DNA of 64,000 nt, from the NCBI RefSeq assembly GCF_023016155.1, contig NZ_JALKBG010000003.1:124001-188000 (forward strand), in the 5' to 3' direction. Positions 19,363 to 27,440 of the stretch are shown here, piece after piece; the stretch's first letter is position 1, and every line of letters starts with the position of its first letter. The notes beneath the pieces are model-generated. The model did no database searches. It had not been told where the DNA came from and worked only from the letters and a program-made list of their open reading frames with translations. This DNA comes from Aliiroseovarius sp. F20344. GTDB taxonomy: Bacteria > Pseudomonadota > Alphaproteobacteria > Rhodobacterales > Rhodobacteraceae. Position numbers and translations under genes: made by a program.

Positions 19363-20442
19363 ATGCGCCCGCTCGATGGATTGAAAGTTGTAGAAATACA
19401 GGGGCTTGGCCCGACTCCATTTGCCGCCATGTGGTTGGCTGATATGGGGGCGGATGTGGTGCGCATCCAACGTCCGAACCTTAAACCCCTCATCCCTCAA
19501 ACGGCGGATGTTCTGAACCGCGGAAGGGGTTATGTCGAACTGGACCTCAAGGACAACGCGGACCTGAAGCACGCCCATGATCTGATCACGCGCGCAGATA
19601 TGCTGATCGAAGGCATGCGCCCCGGGGTGATGGAGCGTCTGGGGCTAGGACCAAAGGATTTCCCCGAAAATCCCGCATTGATCTATGGTCGCATGACCGG
19701 CTGGGGCCAAACCGGTCCGCTGGCGCAATCTGCAGGGCACGATATCAACTACATCGCGATCACCGGGGCGCTTCATGCCATCGGTGGCGCTCATCCGGTT
19801 CCGCCCCTTAACCTGCTTGGCGATTTCGGCGGGGGCGGCATGTATCTGGTCGCAGGGATGCTGGCTGCGTTGCACGCTGCAAAAACAACTGGAAAGGGTC
19901 AGGTGGTAGATGCCGCCATTACGGACGGCACCGCGCATCTGATGGCTATGATCTATTCGCTCTACGGGTCAGGGATCTGGGCGGATGAACGCGAGGCCAA
20001 CCTGCTGGATGGTGGCGCGCCCTTCTATGCAGTCTATGAATGCGCCTGTGGTGGCCACATGTCTGTCGGTGCGCTTGAGGCGAAATTCTATGCCGAGCTT
20101 CTGGAGCGCATCGGGCTGGCAGACGCCGGCCTTCCTGAACAACACGACGTTCCCGCGTGGCCAATCCTGCGCGAGAAGTTCAGCACCAAGTTCAAGGAAA
20201 AAACCCGCGATGAGTGGGCCGAGATCCTTGAAGGAACGGATGCCTGCTGCGCGCCTGTCTTGTCATTGGCAGAGGCCCCAAATCACCCACATAATGCAGC
20301 GCGAGACAGCTTTACCAAGCTGAACGGCGTGACCCAGCCCTCCCCCGCCCCTCAGCTTTCTGAACACACGGAAGATGCCCAAGCTGGTTGTGATCAGATC
20401 CCGCAGAACCTTCATGGCATACTGAACCGCTGGGCGCGCTGA
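19363..20442 (+). CDS. alpha-methylacyl-CoA racemase (CaiB/BaiF family III)
   Basis: A 359-residue member of the family III CoA-transferase fold. The active-site segments are those of racemases rather than transferases: AGHDINYIAITG puts His126 where the Mycobacterium tuberculosis racemase has its catalytic His126, and NLLGDFGGGGM places Asp154 at the catalytic Asp. GKGQVVDAAITDG and the C-terminal half are standard for the family. It interconverts (2R)- and (2S)-methylacyl-CoA so that the upstream acyl-CoA dehydrogenase can oxidise the S form. GGAG lies 6 bases before the start, and the gene is 13 bases after the dehydrogenase. Confidence 0.88.
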   Translation: MRPLDGLKVVEIQGLGPTPFAAMWLADMGADVVRIQRPNLKPLIPQTADVLNRGRGYVELDLKDNADLKHAHDLITRADMLIEGMRPGVMERLGLGPKDFPENPALIYGRMTGWGQTGPLAQSAGHDINYIAITGALHAIGGAHPVPPLNLLGDFGGGGMYLVAGMLAALHAAKTTGKGQVVDAAITDGTAHLMAMIYSLYGSGIWADEREANLLDGGAPFYAVYECACGGHMSVGALEAKFYAELLERIGLADAGLPEQHDVPAWPILREKFSTKFKEKTRDEWAEILEGTDACCAPVLSLAEAPNHPHNAARDSFTKLNGVTQPSPAPQLSEHTEDAQAGCDQIPQNLHGILNRWAR

Positions 20443-20566
20443 CCCTTTCAAGACCACCGTAAAAATCGGCTCCGCCGGTCAGGTCCATAAGGTCGAAAAA
20501 TTCGAAAAAAGGTCGACTTTCGCCCTTGCAAACCCCCGTCGGGCCAGTTACATCCCCGCCTACCGC

Positions 20567-20643
20567 GCTCTGGTAGCTCAGCTGGATAGAGTACCTGACT
20601 ACGAATCAGGGGGTCGGGGGTTCGAATCCTCCCCAGAGCGCCA
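20567..20643 (+). tRNA. tRNA-Arg (anticodon ACG)
   Basis: A 77-nt cloverleaf including an encoded CCA. The 7-bp acceptor stem is GCTCTGG with CCAGAGC, the anticodon stem is CCTGA with TCAGG around the loop CTACGAA (anticodon ACG), and the T arm has the TTCGAAT loop. Discriminator base G precedes CCA. It reads CGN arginine codons after A34 deamination. It lies between the racemase gene and a gene-free GC-rich stretch. Confidence 0.97.
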
Positions 20644-21101
20644 CTTTCTTCTTGTTGAATGTCATACGAACCTGACCCAAGTGTCATAACGTGACCCAAT
20701 TCCCGTTTTTGCCCGTGTGGCCTGTTGCGTTGATCTGACCTCCCTTTCGGAAAATCAGGGCTGATTAGCAGGTCAGACGGCGAAGCCGCCTGTTCCTGCT
20801 GATCTGCTACGTGGCGAACGCGGGAGGGGGCGAGGCAATGCTATTCGACAGGGGTGGTGCGGCCCGCAGGCGCAGCCGAGGACACGGCCCTGTCTAATAG
20901 GGTTGCCCGAGGGGGAGGGCAGCGCCCTCACCCTGACGGCCAGGGGCGTTTGGTTTGTCCAAAACCCGCTGGCCCACGAAATGAAAGCGGCGGGGCCATC
21001 AGCCCCGCCACCATTGCGGTCATTCGTTTTTGGAGATTGAAATCACCGGATGCGGGACAAAGCAGCCCTTTCCGAGGCACAATCGAACGACCGCTTGCCC
21101 G
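20644..21101. other. gene-free GC-rich stretch downstream of tRNA-Arg
   Basis: No convincing gene is seen in these 458 bases; the longest open frame (83 codons from 20854) has an unnatural composition. The stretch contains a perfect 8-bp stem hairpin (GGCGGGGC, loop CATCA, GCCCCGCC at 20989-21009). An imperfect palindrome around GGCGAAGCC lies near 20780, and there are several G-runs. Placement directly 3' of a tRNA gene and the different base make-up suggest the remnant of an integrated element, but no integrase, second att copy or transposase is visible. Confidence 0.4.
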
Positions 21102-22409
21102 TTAGTGGGCAAAACACATTTTACTGAACGTTCGCCGCCAGTCTGCGACTTCGCTTGCCATACTAGGCTCCGTCAGGCCGCGTTTTATCAACTGGGCCAA
21201 TCGGTCTGCATCGCCGGCCGTCATACCCCAGCGGACCAATTCAGGTGTACCAATTCTAAGACCGTTCATATCACCTTCTACAGCGCCGATGGGAAGCCCG
21301 ATGCCACAGGCCAGAAAACCGTTCTTGCGTAGGGTCTTGGAGGCCGCTTGACCACCACCATAGACAGATGCCTCTACTGCAAACTGATGTGAGTTGGTGA
21401 AGCCGCTAGCACCAGCGAATACTGGCACGCCAATGTCGTTCAATGACGAGGCCAGGTTCTTGGACAGGGCAATCATCTCCTGCGCATAGGCCTCGCCATA
21501 GTCTCTCCAATCCAACATGGTCACAGCCAGAGCTGCCGTTTTGGCCGCATCGAAGTTGGCCGTCATTCCGGGAAACGCGATGGTATCGAGTGCTTTGGCT
21601 ATGTCGGCATCATTGGTGACGATCAAACCACCAGCCGGACCGCCGAGGCTCTTGTAAGTGCTCATCGTCATGAAATGTGCGCCTTCAGCAAGCGGATTGG
21701 ACCATGCTTTGCCCGCAATGATCCCGCATTGATGAGCCGCATCAAACATGACTTTTGCACCGATCTGATCCGCGATTGCTCGCACCTCGGCCACTGGATG
21801 CTCAAACAGGTTCAAACTGCCACCGATTGTAATGAGCTTTGGGCGTTCGGATAGCGCCAATGTGCGAAGCTGATCCAAATCGACAGTGTAGCCATCGGCA
21901 TTCACCGGGGCATCAATGGTGTGCACACCGAAAAGCCCTGCGCATCCCGCTTGGTGATGCGTGACATGCCCGCCGATTGATGCAGGCGGCGCGATGATTG
22001 TGTCGCCTGCCTTACAAGTCGCCATGAAACCATAAAGGTTGGCCAACGCCCCTGACGGCACCCGAACTTCGGCAAACTGCGCTTCAAACACTTCGGCACA
22101 CAACTGAGCGGAAACAACCTCGATCTCTTCAATTGCTTCCAGACCCATTTCATATTTGTCGCCAGGATACCCCAATGACGGGCGCGAGCCGATGCCAGAG
22201 GACAAAAGCGCTTCGGCCTTGGGGTTCATCACATTGGTGGCTGGGTTGAGGTTGAAGCACTCTTCCTCGTGTATCACGCGGTTCTGTTCGGCAAGACTTT
22301 CAATTCGCGATAGAAGGTCAACAGATGACATTCTAGACGCCTTGCTTACAATGTTCTGTACCCGTGTTTCGCAGTTACTGGGCACCCAGTCTCTTTTCAT
22401 GAGCGTCAT
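21102..22409 (-). CDS. serine hydroxymethyltransferase-like PLP enzyme
   Basis: A 435-residue fold-type I PLP enzyme of the SHMT family. The cofactor lysine is Lys253 in MSTYKSLGGPAGG, matching the family's TTTHKTLRGPRGG. MFDAAHQCG (Asp223, His226) matches the SHMT DxAHxxG loop, and GYPGDKYEMG corresponds to the YYGG-type region. Differences from housekeeping GlyA (RVPSGALANLYG instead of QPHSGxxAN, and the N-terminal extension) suggest a paralogue acting on another beta-hydroxy-amino acid or alpha-methylserine. ATG 22409 has GGAGG 7 bases upstream. It is divergent from a GcvA-type LysR gene, which probably regulates it from the ~95-bp gap. Confidence 0.85.
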   Translation of the reverse strand: MTLMKRDWVPSNCETRVQNIVSKASRMSSVDLLSRIESLAEQNRVIHEEECFNLNPATNVMNPKAEALLSSGIGSRPSLGYPGDKYEMGLEAIEEIEVVSAQLCAEVFEAQFAEVRVPSGALANLYGFMATCKAGDTIIAPPASIGGHVTHHQAGCAGLFGVHTIDAPVNADGYTVDLDQLRTLALSERPKLITIGGSLNLFEHPVAEVRAIADQIGAKVMFDAAHQCGIIAGKAWSNPLAEGAHFMTMSTYKSLGGPAGGLIVTNDADIAKALDTIAFPGMTANFDAAKTAALAVTMLDWRDYGEAYAQEMIALSKNLASSLNDIGVPVFAGASGFTNSHQFAVEASVYGGGQAASKTLRKNGFLACGIGLPIGAVEGDMNGLRIGTPELVRWGMTAGDADRLAQLIKRGLTEPSMASEVADWRRTFSKMCFAH

Positions 22410-22505
22410 CGAACATCCTCCATTTTCGGTAGTGTGCATTTGATTGAGGTGACAGCGCAAAACAGAAATGCTATTTCTTGGCATAGAAAAACTAAGGCTA
22501 CACCC

Positions 22506-23390
22506 ATGAGCGTTGCGCCCAAGCGCCCCAAAGGACCTCCTCTGAATGCAATGCGGGCATTTGAAGCCGCAGCAAGACATGTAAGTTTTGTTGCCGCAGC
22601 AGAAGAATTGAACGTTTCGGCTGGTGCGATTTCGCAGCACGTTAAGACGCTCGAAGGCTGGGCCGGCACGCCCTTGTTTCGCCGCAACGCTCAGGGCGTC
22701 ACGCTGACCTCCGCGGGGGCTGACCTGTTGCCGATGTTCACCGTTGCCTTCGACGAGTTGGCAGACGCAACCCATGCACTACGCAACCTTAGGCCGGATA
22801 CAGATTTTCACATTGCTGCCCTTCCGGCGCTCGCCCAGCTTTGGCTGCCAAGGCGACTTGCGCGCGTCAGGACACTTTTCCCGCAGATCAATTTCTCCGT
22901 CACAGCGATGGAAACTCCGCCCAGCCTGTCGCGTGAACTGTTCGATCTGTCACTATTCATTGGCGTGCCCGAGCCAGCAGAAAACCAAATCTCCATTTGT
23001 CGGGACGAAATTGTCCCTGTGTGCGCGCCATCGGTTCTGACAAGCTTTGAGGATTTCAATCACTGTGCATTGTTGCACGATCAGGTCTGGATCGATGATT
23101 GGCGACTATGGTCAGAAACTGTTGGAGTGAAGCTACACAGCCCTCAAAAAGGTGCACATTTTTCGCTGTATAGCCTCGCAGTTGAGGAGACAAAGGCGGG
23201 CGCCGGCATACTGATGGGACATCTGCCATTGATTGAAGAAGCTTTGGCGTCCGGCACGCTGGTGAGGGCGGACGAACGTTCCTGTACAACAGGCCGCTTC
23301 ATCCTAATGAACCTTCCGCATACCTCTCGACAACGCTCTGAAACCCGACAGATTGCCTTGGCATTATCCGAAGAAGTCAACCGAAGCTGA
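22506..23390 (+). CDS. LysR-family regulator, GcvA-like
   Basis: A 294-residue LysR-type regulator. The N-terminal winged helix-turn-helix reads LNAMRAFEAAARHVSFVAAAEELNVS with GAISQHVKTLE, the form typical of GcvA-type members that control glycine or amino acid metabolism. A PBP2-like effector domain follows from about residue 92. ATG 22506 has AAGG 9 bases upstream. Divergent orientation to the SHMT-like gene, with about 95 bases between the starts, indicates control of that gene, perhaps by serine or a related amino acid (inferred). Confidence 0.9.
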   Translation: MSVAPKRPKGPPLNAMRAFEAAARHVSFVAAAEELNVSAGAISQHVKTLEGWAGTPLFRRNAQGVTLTSAGADLLPMFTVAFDELADATHALRNLRPDTDFHIAALPALAQLWLPRRLARVRTLFPQINFSVTAMETPPSLSRELFDLSLFIGVPEPAENQISICRDEIVPVCAPSVLTSFEDFNHCALLHDQVWIDDWRLWSETVGVKLHSPQKGAHFSLYSLAVEETKAGAGILMGHLPLIEEALASGTLVRADERSCTTGRFILMNLPHTSRQRSETRQIALALSEEVNRS

Positions 23391-24275
23391 CATTTGTGCA
23401 AAGCGCAGCATCGGGCACTTTGGGCTCGCACCCGGCTTTCGCGGCACACACAACGAACGGCTGCATTATCATATTAGGTCAGAAATGCTTGACGTTTGGG
23501 TCAGAATTGAATGACGCGCTATGCTGAAATGATTCAGAAAATCCCGCGCATAGAGTCAAAGTTTCGCGACGTTCCACACTTCTTCCGCCGCTTCAGGACA
23601 GTTGCTGCCGATTTGATCTTGCCCTCGGTCAAGTGTGCAACGGTTGATCCATATTCAGAAAACGATTTTGCCGTCTGTTCCGAGCGCTTAGAGAGATGCG
23701 CCCGCATCGTTTGTGCCATATCACCGACTGTCTGATATCCGTTTCGTAGGTAGATGTTGCCGCAATGCTCGCAAAAGACTTCGTAAAACCGTGCATCGAG
23801 TTCCGTGTACTGTTCAAAATCGACTGGAGTAGCGCCTTCGTACGCATGTTCCTTTGAATTGATACTGACTTTAGTGATGAGGCTTAAGTTGAGTTGGTGC
23901 TCATGAATTGGCCTTCGCAACACTCAGATATGCTCATTCAATCAAGTTTAGTCTCGTCCGCCGCATTCTCCCAAACGCTCGCATGCCGATTGATGTAAAT
24001 CAGTTTGCGCATACCAAAGAGCTCTGGGCCATTTTCCGGTCGGATGAAAGCTGGCCTTCTTGCCGGTCAACCATATGGCTGGAGTGGTGCGTATTTCTGC
24101 CCTTAGAGCTTCTTGCAGCATTTAAGAACTGAGTTCCTTGCGGTCGATAGGGTCAGCGCAGCATCCTTTGTAGTGTAGATGGCTCAAGACCTTCAAGGAT
24201 CGGCCCTAAGCTGACGTTTGTCGGCACATGTTGATGCTGCAGCGCGGTCGGCTTGAAAGAAGCCAATTCCTGCTT
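23391..24275. other. gene-poor region, possible decayed genes
   Basis: This 885-base stretch holds only one weak coding candidate (minus strand, 23534-23923). The rest has frequent stops on both strands and no recognisable protein. Short stretches near 23386 (AAGCTGACATTTGT) and 24211 (AAGCTGACGTTTGT) are similar to each other and flank the region in the same orientation. This could be a dispersed intergenic repeat or chance. No RNA gene or transposase remnant was recognised. Confidence 0.35.
23534..23923 (-). CDS. hypothetical protein with a CxxC pair (doubtful)
   Basis: A 129-codon frame starting at GTG 23923, directly after an in-frame stop and without a good ribosome-binding site. The middle (YTELDARFYEVFCEHCGNIY) has a CxxC pair that could bind metal, and the rest is helix-prone and basic near the end (KRRKKCG). 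It does not match a family I recognise. The composition is more protein-like than the other frames here, so it may be real or a fragment of a decayed gene. Confidence 0.3.
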   Translation of the reverse strand: MLRRPIHEHQLNLSLITKVSINSKEHAYEGATPVDFEQYTELDARFYEVFCEHCGNIYLRNGYQTVGDMAQTMRAHLSKRSEQTAKSFSEYGSTVAHLTEGKIKSAATVLKRRKKCGTSRNFDSMRGIF

Positions 24276-25151
24276 TTAGGTCTCTGTAAATAAGTAGAAA
24301 TGCCTGGCCGTGTTCCTGAATACCGTATCGTGGTTTGAAGGCGAAACAAGTCGACGATAGGAGTCAGCAACAGACCCATAATCCGAGTAAAGCTTATCCA
24401 CCGGGAAGTTTGAGCCAAACATGCTGCGCTCAGGGCCGAATTGGTTCAGGCAAGTTTCCACGATTGGGCGAATACTCTCGTTCGTCCAGTTGTGATCAAA
24501 CATCCCCAGCCCGGACAGTTTGCAAAACACCTGTGGCAGCGCCGAGAGGTGCTCTAATTTCACCCCCCAATTGGCCAACCTTTCGGCTGAGCGGTCATGC
24601 GGGGACCCTGCGTGGCAGAGAGCGACCTTCGTATCGGGCGCACGTTCTAGAACTTGTGCCGTTTTCCTCATCAGTTCAGGGATAAGCTGCAAGTCGAAGC
24701 TTAAACCGCGTGCGCCAGCTTCTCGCAAACCTTCGACAAGCTTTGGGTTGTTCAAAAGGTCGTTCGTTCCGGTCGTCGCATCCTCTTCCGGCGCACGGCC
24801 AACAATCTGGCGCACACCAACAACGGTAGATAGGCTTTGAAATGCATCCAGCTGCTTGTTCAGGTCCGGCGCGGTGAGATCACAGAACACCACTTGTTTC
24901 AAAGGCCAGTCCGGGTTTGCATCGGCAACAGATTGAACCCAACGCGCTTCTTCCAAGCCATCTTCGGCGCCGACTTGAATGTGCACTGAACCTGTGAAGC
25001 CGTGGGGGGCTGCATCTGCACGAAATTCATCCAGCAAGTAGTCCCGTTGGATGGGCGCCGGGTCCCCAAAAAACCGCCTAACGCCTTTTGCCATCAGCCA
25101 CGGGTAGTGCACCGCTTTCAGATCCCAAAGATGGTGGTGTGCGTCAATCAT
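24276..25151 (-). CDS. amidohydrolase family 2 protein (lactonase-like)
   Basis: A 291-residue TIM-barrel hydrolase of the amidohydrolase-2 group, which includes L-fuconolactonase, 2-pyrone-4,6-dicarboxylate hydrolase and 4-sulfomuconolactone hydrolase. The N-terminus DAHHHLWDLK gives the metal-binding HxH. VGVRQIVGRAPEED, VALCHAGSP and a late MFGSNFPVDKLYSDY with the conserved Asp follow. The likely reaction is hydrolysis of a sugar or dicarboxylic lactone formed by the oxidoreductases of this locus (inferred). Its ATG overlaps the stop of the upstream SnoaL gene (ATGA), so both are translated from one transcript reading away from the LacI operators. Confidence 0.85.
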   Translation of the reverse strand: MIDAHHHLWDLKAVHYPWLMAKGVRRFFGDPAPIQRDYLLDEFRADAAPHGFTGSVHIQVGAEDGLEEARWVQSVADANPDWPLKQVVFCDLTAPDLNKQLDAFQSLSTVVGVRQIVGRAPEEDATTGTNDLLNNPKLVEGLREAGARGLSFDLQLIPELMRKTAQVLERAPDTKVALCHAGSPHDRSAERLANWGVKLEHLSALPQVFCKLSGLGMFDHNWTNESIRPIVETCLNQFGPERSMFGSNFPVDKLYSDYGSVADSYRRLVSPSNHDTVFRNTARHFYLFTET

Positions 25152-26188
25152 GGCGTGGCTCCGCGGGCACCGGTTTCGTGGCCTGCTGCAATATTGGTCG
25201 TGCGGGCAAGGATGTCGATGCCCTGCATGTTCCAGAAATGCAGCAGGTCAATGAAGATCCAGTTTTCGGCCAGCTTGTCTCCGTCGCGGCGGTAGATATC
25301 AATCACCCGAAATTCGGCTGGTGTTTGGGTCGCTGGCATACCCATGAACCCGCCTGTTGGCGTCGCCATGAAATTCGGCCATCCGAAAAAGCCGCCAAAA
25401 CTACCTTCGGCCAATCGCGCAATATGTTGGGTTCTTGTGCGATCGGTCAGCCCGGCGCGAAATGGGCCGGAATGCTGTTTGGCGTAACGCTCGATTGTGT
25501 AAGTGGCTCCGATTCCTGCAGGCCCCCACCAGATCATGCCCTCTGACCAGGTTTGGCGAAGTTCATCTTCAAGGCTAAGTTCACTGTCCCATTGCCCAAG
25601 ATCACGGATCATCTGTTGGATAATGTCCAGCGTTTTACGTCCTTCTTCGGGATCCTGCGCATCGAACATCAAACCATCATGGGTCATCGGCCCAGGCTGT
25701 ACCAGATGGGCAGCAGTTTGAGGTGGAAACGGTTCAAGGCCTGCTTGCATCATCAGATGTGGAATATCGAAATACATCGCGGTCTCGGAGATCTCGCCAT
25801 TTTCGACGCGGTGAAACTCACAATAGCGTAGCATGGCGATTTTGCCTGTCGGTGGGATGCCAAGCCAAGGTTTATCAAACAACCCCATCAGATGACCCAT
25901 CGAGACCACCCAAACACCGCCCTGACCTTCGATCGTGTTTTGTCCGGCCATGAACACATCCATGCGCCGCTGCATGCTGGAAAGCGCTGTTTTCAGGGGC
26001 GACCAGAACTGGTCCGCGACTTCTTTCGCACACCGAATCTCGTGAAAGGGGTGAAAGCCGCGCCATAGGTAATCGTCCGCGACATACTGTTCCTGCACCG
26101 AGTGCATTTCGGCCTTCGTCGCCGCATCAAACTGGGCATAGTAATCTCTAACAAATTGTTTTTCTTTCTGAAAAGAAGCGTTTTTCAT
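25148..26188 (-). CDS. two-domain SnoaL-like (NTF2-fold) protein 1
   Basis: A 346-residue protein made of two NTF2/SnoaL-like alpha+beta domains. The first (about residues 30-165) includes GIPPTGKIAMLRYCEFHRVENGEI and the second (about 210-330) includes MIWWGPAGIG and KLAENWIFIDLLHFWNMQGIDIL. SnoaL folds act as cyclases, isomerases, hydrolases or lactonases; the catalytic residue cannot be assigned here. It is a paralogue of the proteins at 30836 and 35185, sharing the WxGP.G.G and ENW..(V/I)D motifs. It is first gene of the minus-strand operon, 28 bases from the nearer LacI-type operator. Confidence 0.85.
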   Translation of the reverse strand: MKNASFQKEKQFVRDYYAQFDAATKAEMHSVQEQYVADDYLWRGFHPFHEIRCAKEVADQFWSPLKTALSSMQRRMDVFMAGQNTIEGQGGVWVVSMGHLMGLFDKPWLGIPPTGKIAMLRYCEFHRVENGEISETAMYFDIPHLMMQAGLEPFPPQTAAHLVQPGPMTHDGLMFDAQDPEEGRKTLDIIQQMIRDLGQWDSELSLEDELRQTWSEGMIWWGPAGIGATYTIERYAKQHSGPFRAGLTDRTRTQHIARLAEGSFGGFFGWPNFMATPTGGFMGMPATQTPAEFRVIDIYRRDGDKLAENWIFIDLLHFWNMQGIDILARTTNIAAGHETGARGATP

Positions 26189-26215
26189 GTGGGACTAAGC
26201 CTTGCCTGAGTCGTT

Positions 26216-26233
26216 TTTGCATACGTTTGCAAA
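26216..26233. promoter_or_regulatory. LacI-type operator 1
   Basis: TTTGCATACGTTTGCAAA is an 18-bp near-palindrome with the central CG typical of LacI/GalR operators. It lies 28 bases upstream of the minus-strand SnoaL start and 78 bases upstream of the ABC ATPase. The operon itself encodes a LacI regulator (36989), the natural candidate to bind it. Confidence 0.85.
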
Positions 26234-26269
26234 AATACCTTGCCAAAGCGCCGGAGTGGAGTCTAGCCT

Positions 26270-26287
26270 TTTGCAAACGTATGCAAA
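26270..26287. promoter_or_regulatory. LacI-type operator 2 (inverted copy)
   Basis: TTTGCAAACGTATGCAAA is the exact reverse complement of operator 1, with matching flanking T/A runs. The two centres are 54 bases apart, about five helical turns. It ends 23 bases before the ATG of the ABC ATPase, so binding here should block the plus-strand operon directly. Confidence 0.85.
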
Positions 26288-26310
26288 ACGATTCCGCCCG
26301 GGGAGGAACC

Positions 26311-27360
26311 ATGGCCGAAATTCAACTGCGCAATCTTTCCAAGCGCTGGGGCAGTTTTGTTGGCGTCGACAATTTCGACCTGACGATTGCCGATAAAGAG
26401 TTTCTTGTTCTGCTCGGACCTTCAGGGTGCGGCAAAACCACGACAATGCGGATGATCGCGGGATTGGAGGATGTGACCGAAGGGGATATTCTGGTTGATG
26501 GTGAGCGCGTCAACGACCTTGAGCCTAAAGATCGTGATGTGGCGATGGTGTTCCAAAGCTACGCGCTTTACCCAAACATGAACGTCTATGAGAACATCCG
26601 CTTTCCGCTGAAAGTACGGGGCATCGATCCTGCCACGCATGACGAAAAAGTTCGACGCGCCAGCGCAATGGTTGAGCTGGATGAGTTCTTACATCGCAAG
26701 CCCGCTGAACTGTCTGGCGGCCAACGCCAGCGAGTGGCTTTGGCTCGCGCAATTGTACGTGAGCCCAATGTGTTCTTGATGGATGAACCCCTATCGAACC
26801 TCGATGCCAAGCTGCGTGTCTCGACCCGCGCGCAGATCAAGAACCTCAGCCACGAGCTGGCTGTGACCACGATCTATGTGACCCATGACCAGATCGAAGC
26901 GATGACATTGGCCGACCGCGTTGTTGTGATGAAACAAGGCGTGGTTCAGCAAGTCGGCAGCCCGACCGAAATCTATGACGCCCCCGCAAATGCTTTTGTC
27001 GCAAGCTTCATCGGCAGTCCGGCTATGAACCTTGTGGAAGGTGAATTACAGGGCGGCGTATTCCGCGCAAAGAACACCGAGATCTCGGGGCTGAACGGGC
27101 CAGATGGCAAAGTCACGCTTGGCTTCCGGGCGGAGGATGCCGAGGTCGTTGAAAGCGGCGGCGAGATCAACGCCCCGATCTATACAATGGAGCTTTTGGG
27201 GGACGCCACGATGGTGTCAGTCCGCATCAGCGGCGCCTTGGTCAGCGTGAAAGCAGACAAGACCTTCCGCGCGGAAATCGACGACGCTGTATCCATCCGT
27301 GTCCACAAAGATCACTGCCACCTGTTCGATACAGAAACAGGGGCGCGTATCGAAGGTTAA
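26311..27360 (+). CDS. ABC transporter ATP-binding protein, MalK/UgpC-like (CUT1)
   Basis: A 349-residue ATPase energising import by the binding protein and permeases just downstream. Walker A is GPSGCGKTT (residues 36-44), the Q-loop is in VFQSYALYPNMNVYEN, the signature is LSGGQRQR and Walker B is VFLMDEPLSNLD, followed by the switch His in YVTHDQ. The C-terminal ~110 residues form the MalK-type regulatory OB domain. Subfamily and gene order fit carbohydrate or polyol uptake (CUT1). The ATG follows GGAGGAACC. The frame is open upstream to 26227, but that stretch contains the operators and is not coding. First gene of a long plus-strand operon. Confidence 0.95.
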   Translation: MAEIQLRNLSKRWGSFVGVDNFDLTIADKEFLVLLGPSGCGKTTTMRMIAGLEDVTEGDILVDGERVNDLEPKDRDVAMVFQSYALYPNMNVYENIRFPLKVRGIDPATHDEKVRRASAMVELDEFLHRKPAELSGGQRQRVALARAIVREPNVFLMDEPLSNLDAKLRVSTRAQIKNLSHELAVTTIYVTHDQIEAMTLADRVVVMKQGVVQQVGSPTEIYDAPANAFVASFIGSPAMNLVEGELQGGVFRAKNTEISGLNGPDGKVTLGFRAEDAEVVESGGEINAPIYTMELLGDATMVSVRISGALVSVKADKTFRAEIDDAVSIRVHKDHCHLFDTETGARIEG

Positions 27361-27440
27361 ACCTTCGCAACTTCCCGCAGAGCGGGGCAATCGGGTGCAG
27401 GCTTCGAAGGTGCATCCAACCAAACAGGGAGAGAGACGAT

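Noticed and set aside
18549-19493. 314-codon open frame antisense to the acyl-CoA dehydrogenase
   Set aside because: Opposite strand holds an intact, motif-complete enzyme.
20854-21105. 83-codon frame after tRNA-Arg
   Set aside because: Composition follows local GC-rich repeats and no ribosome-binding site or family match is visible.
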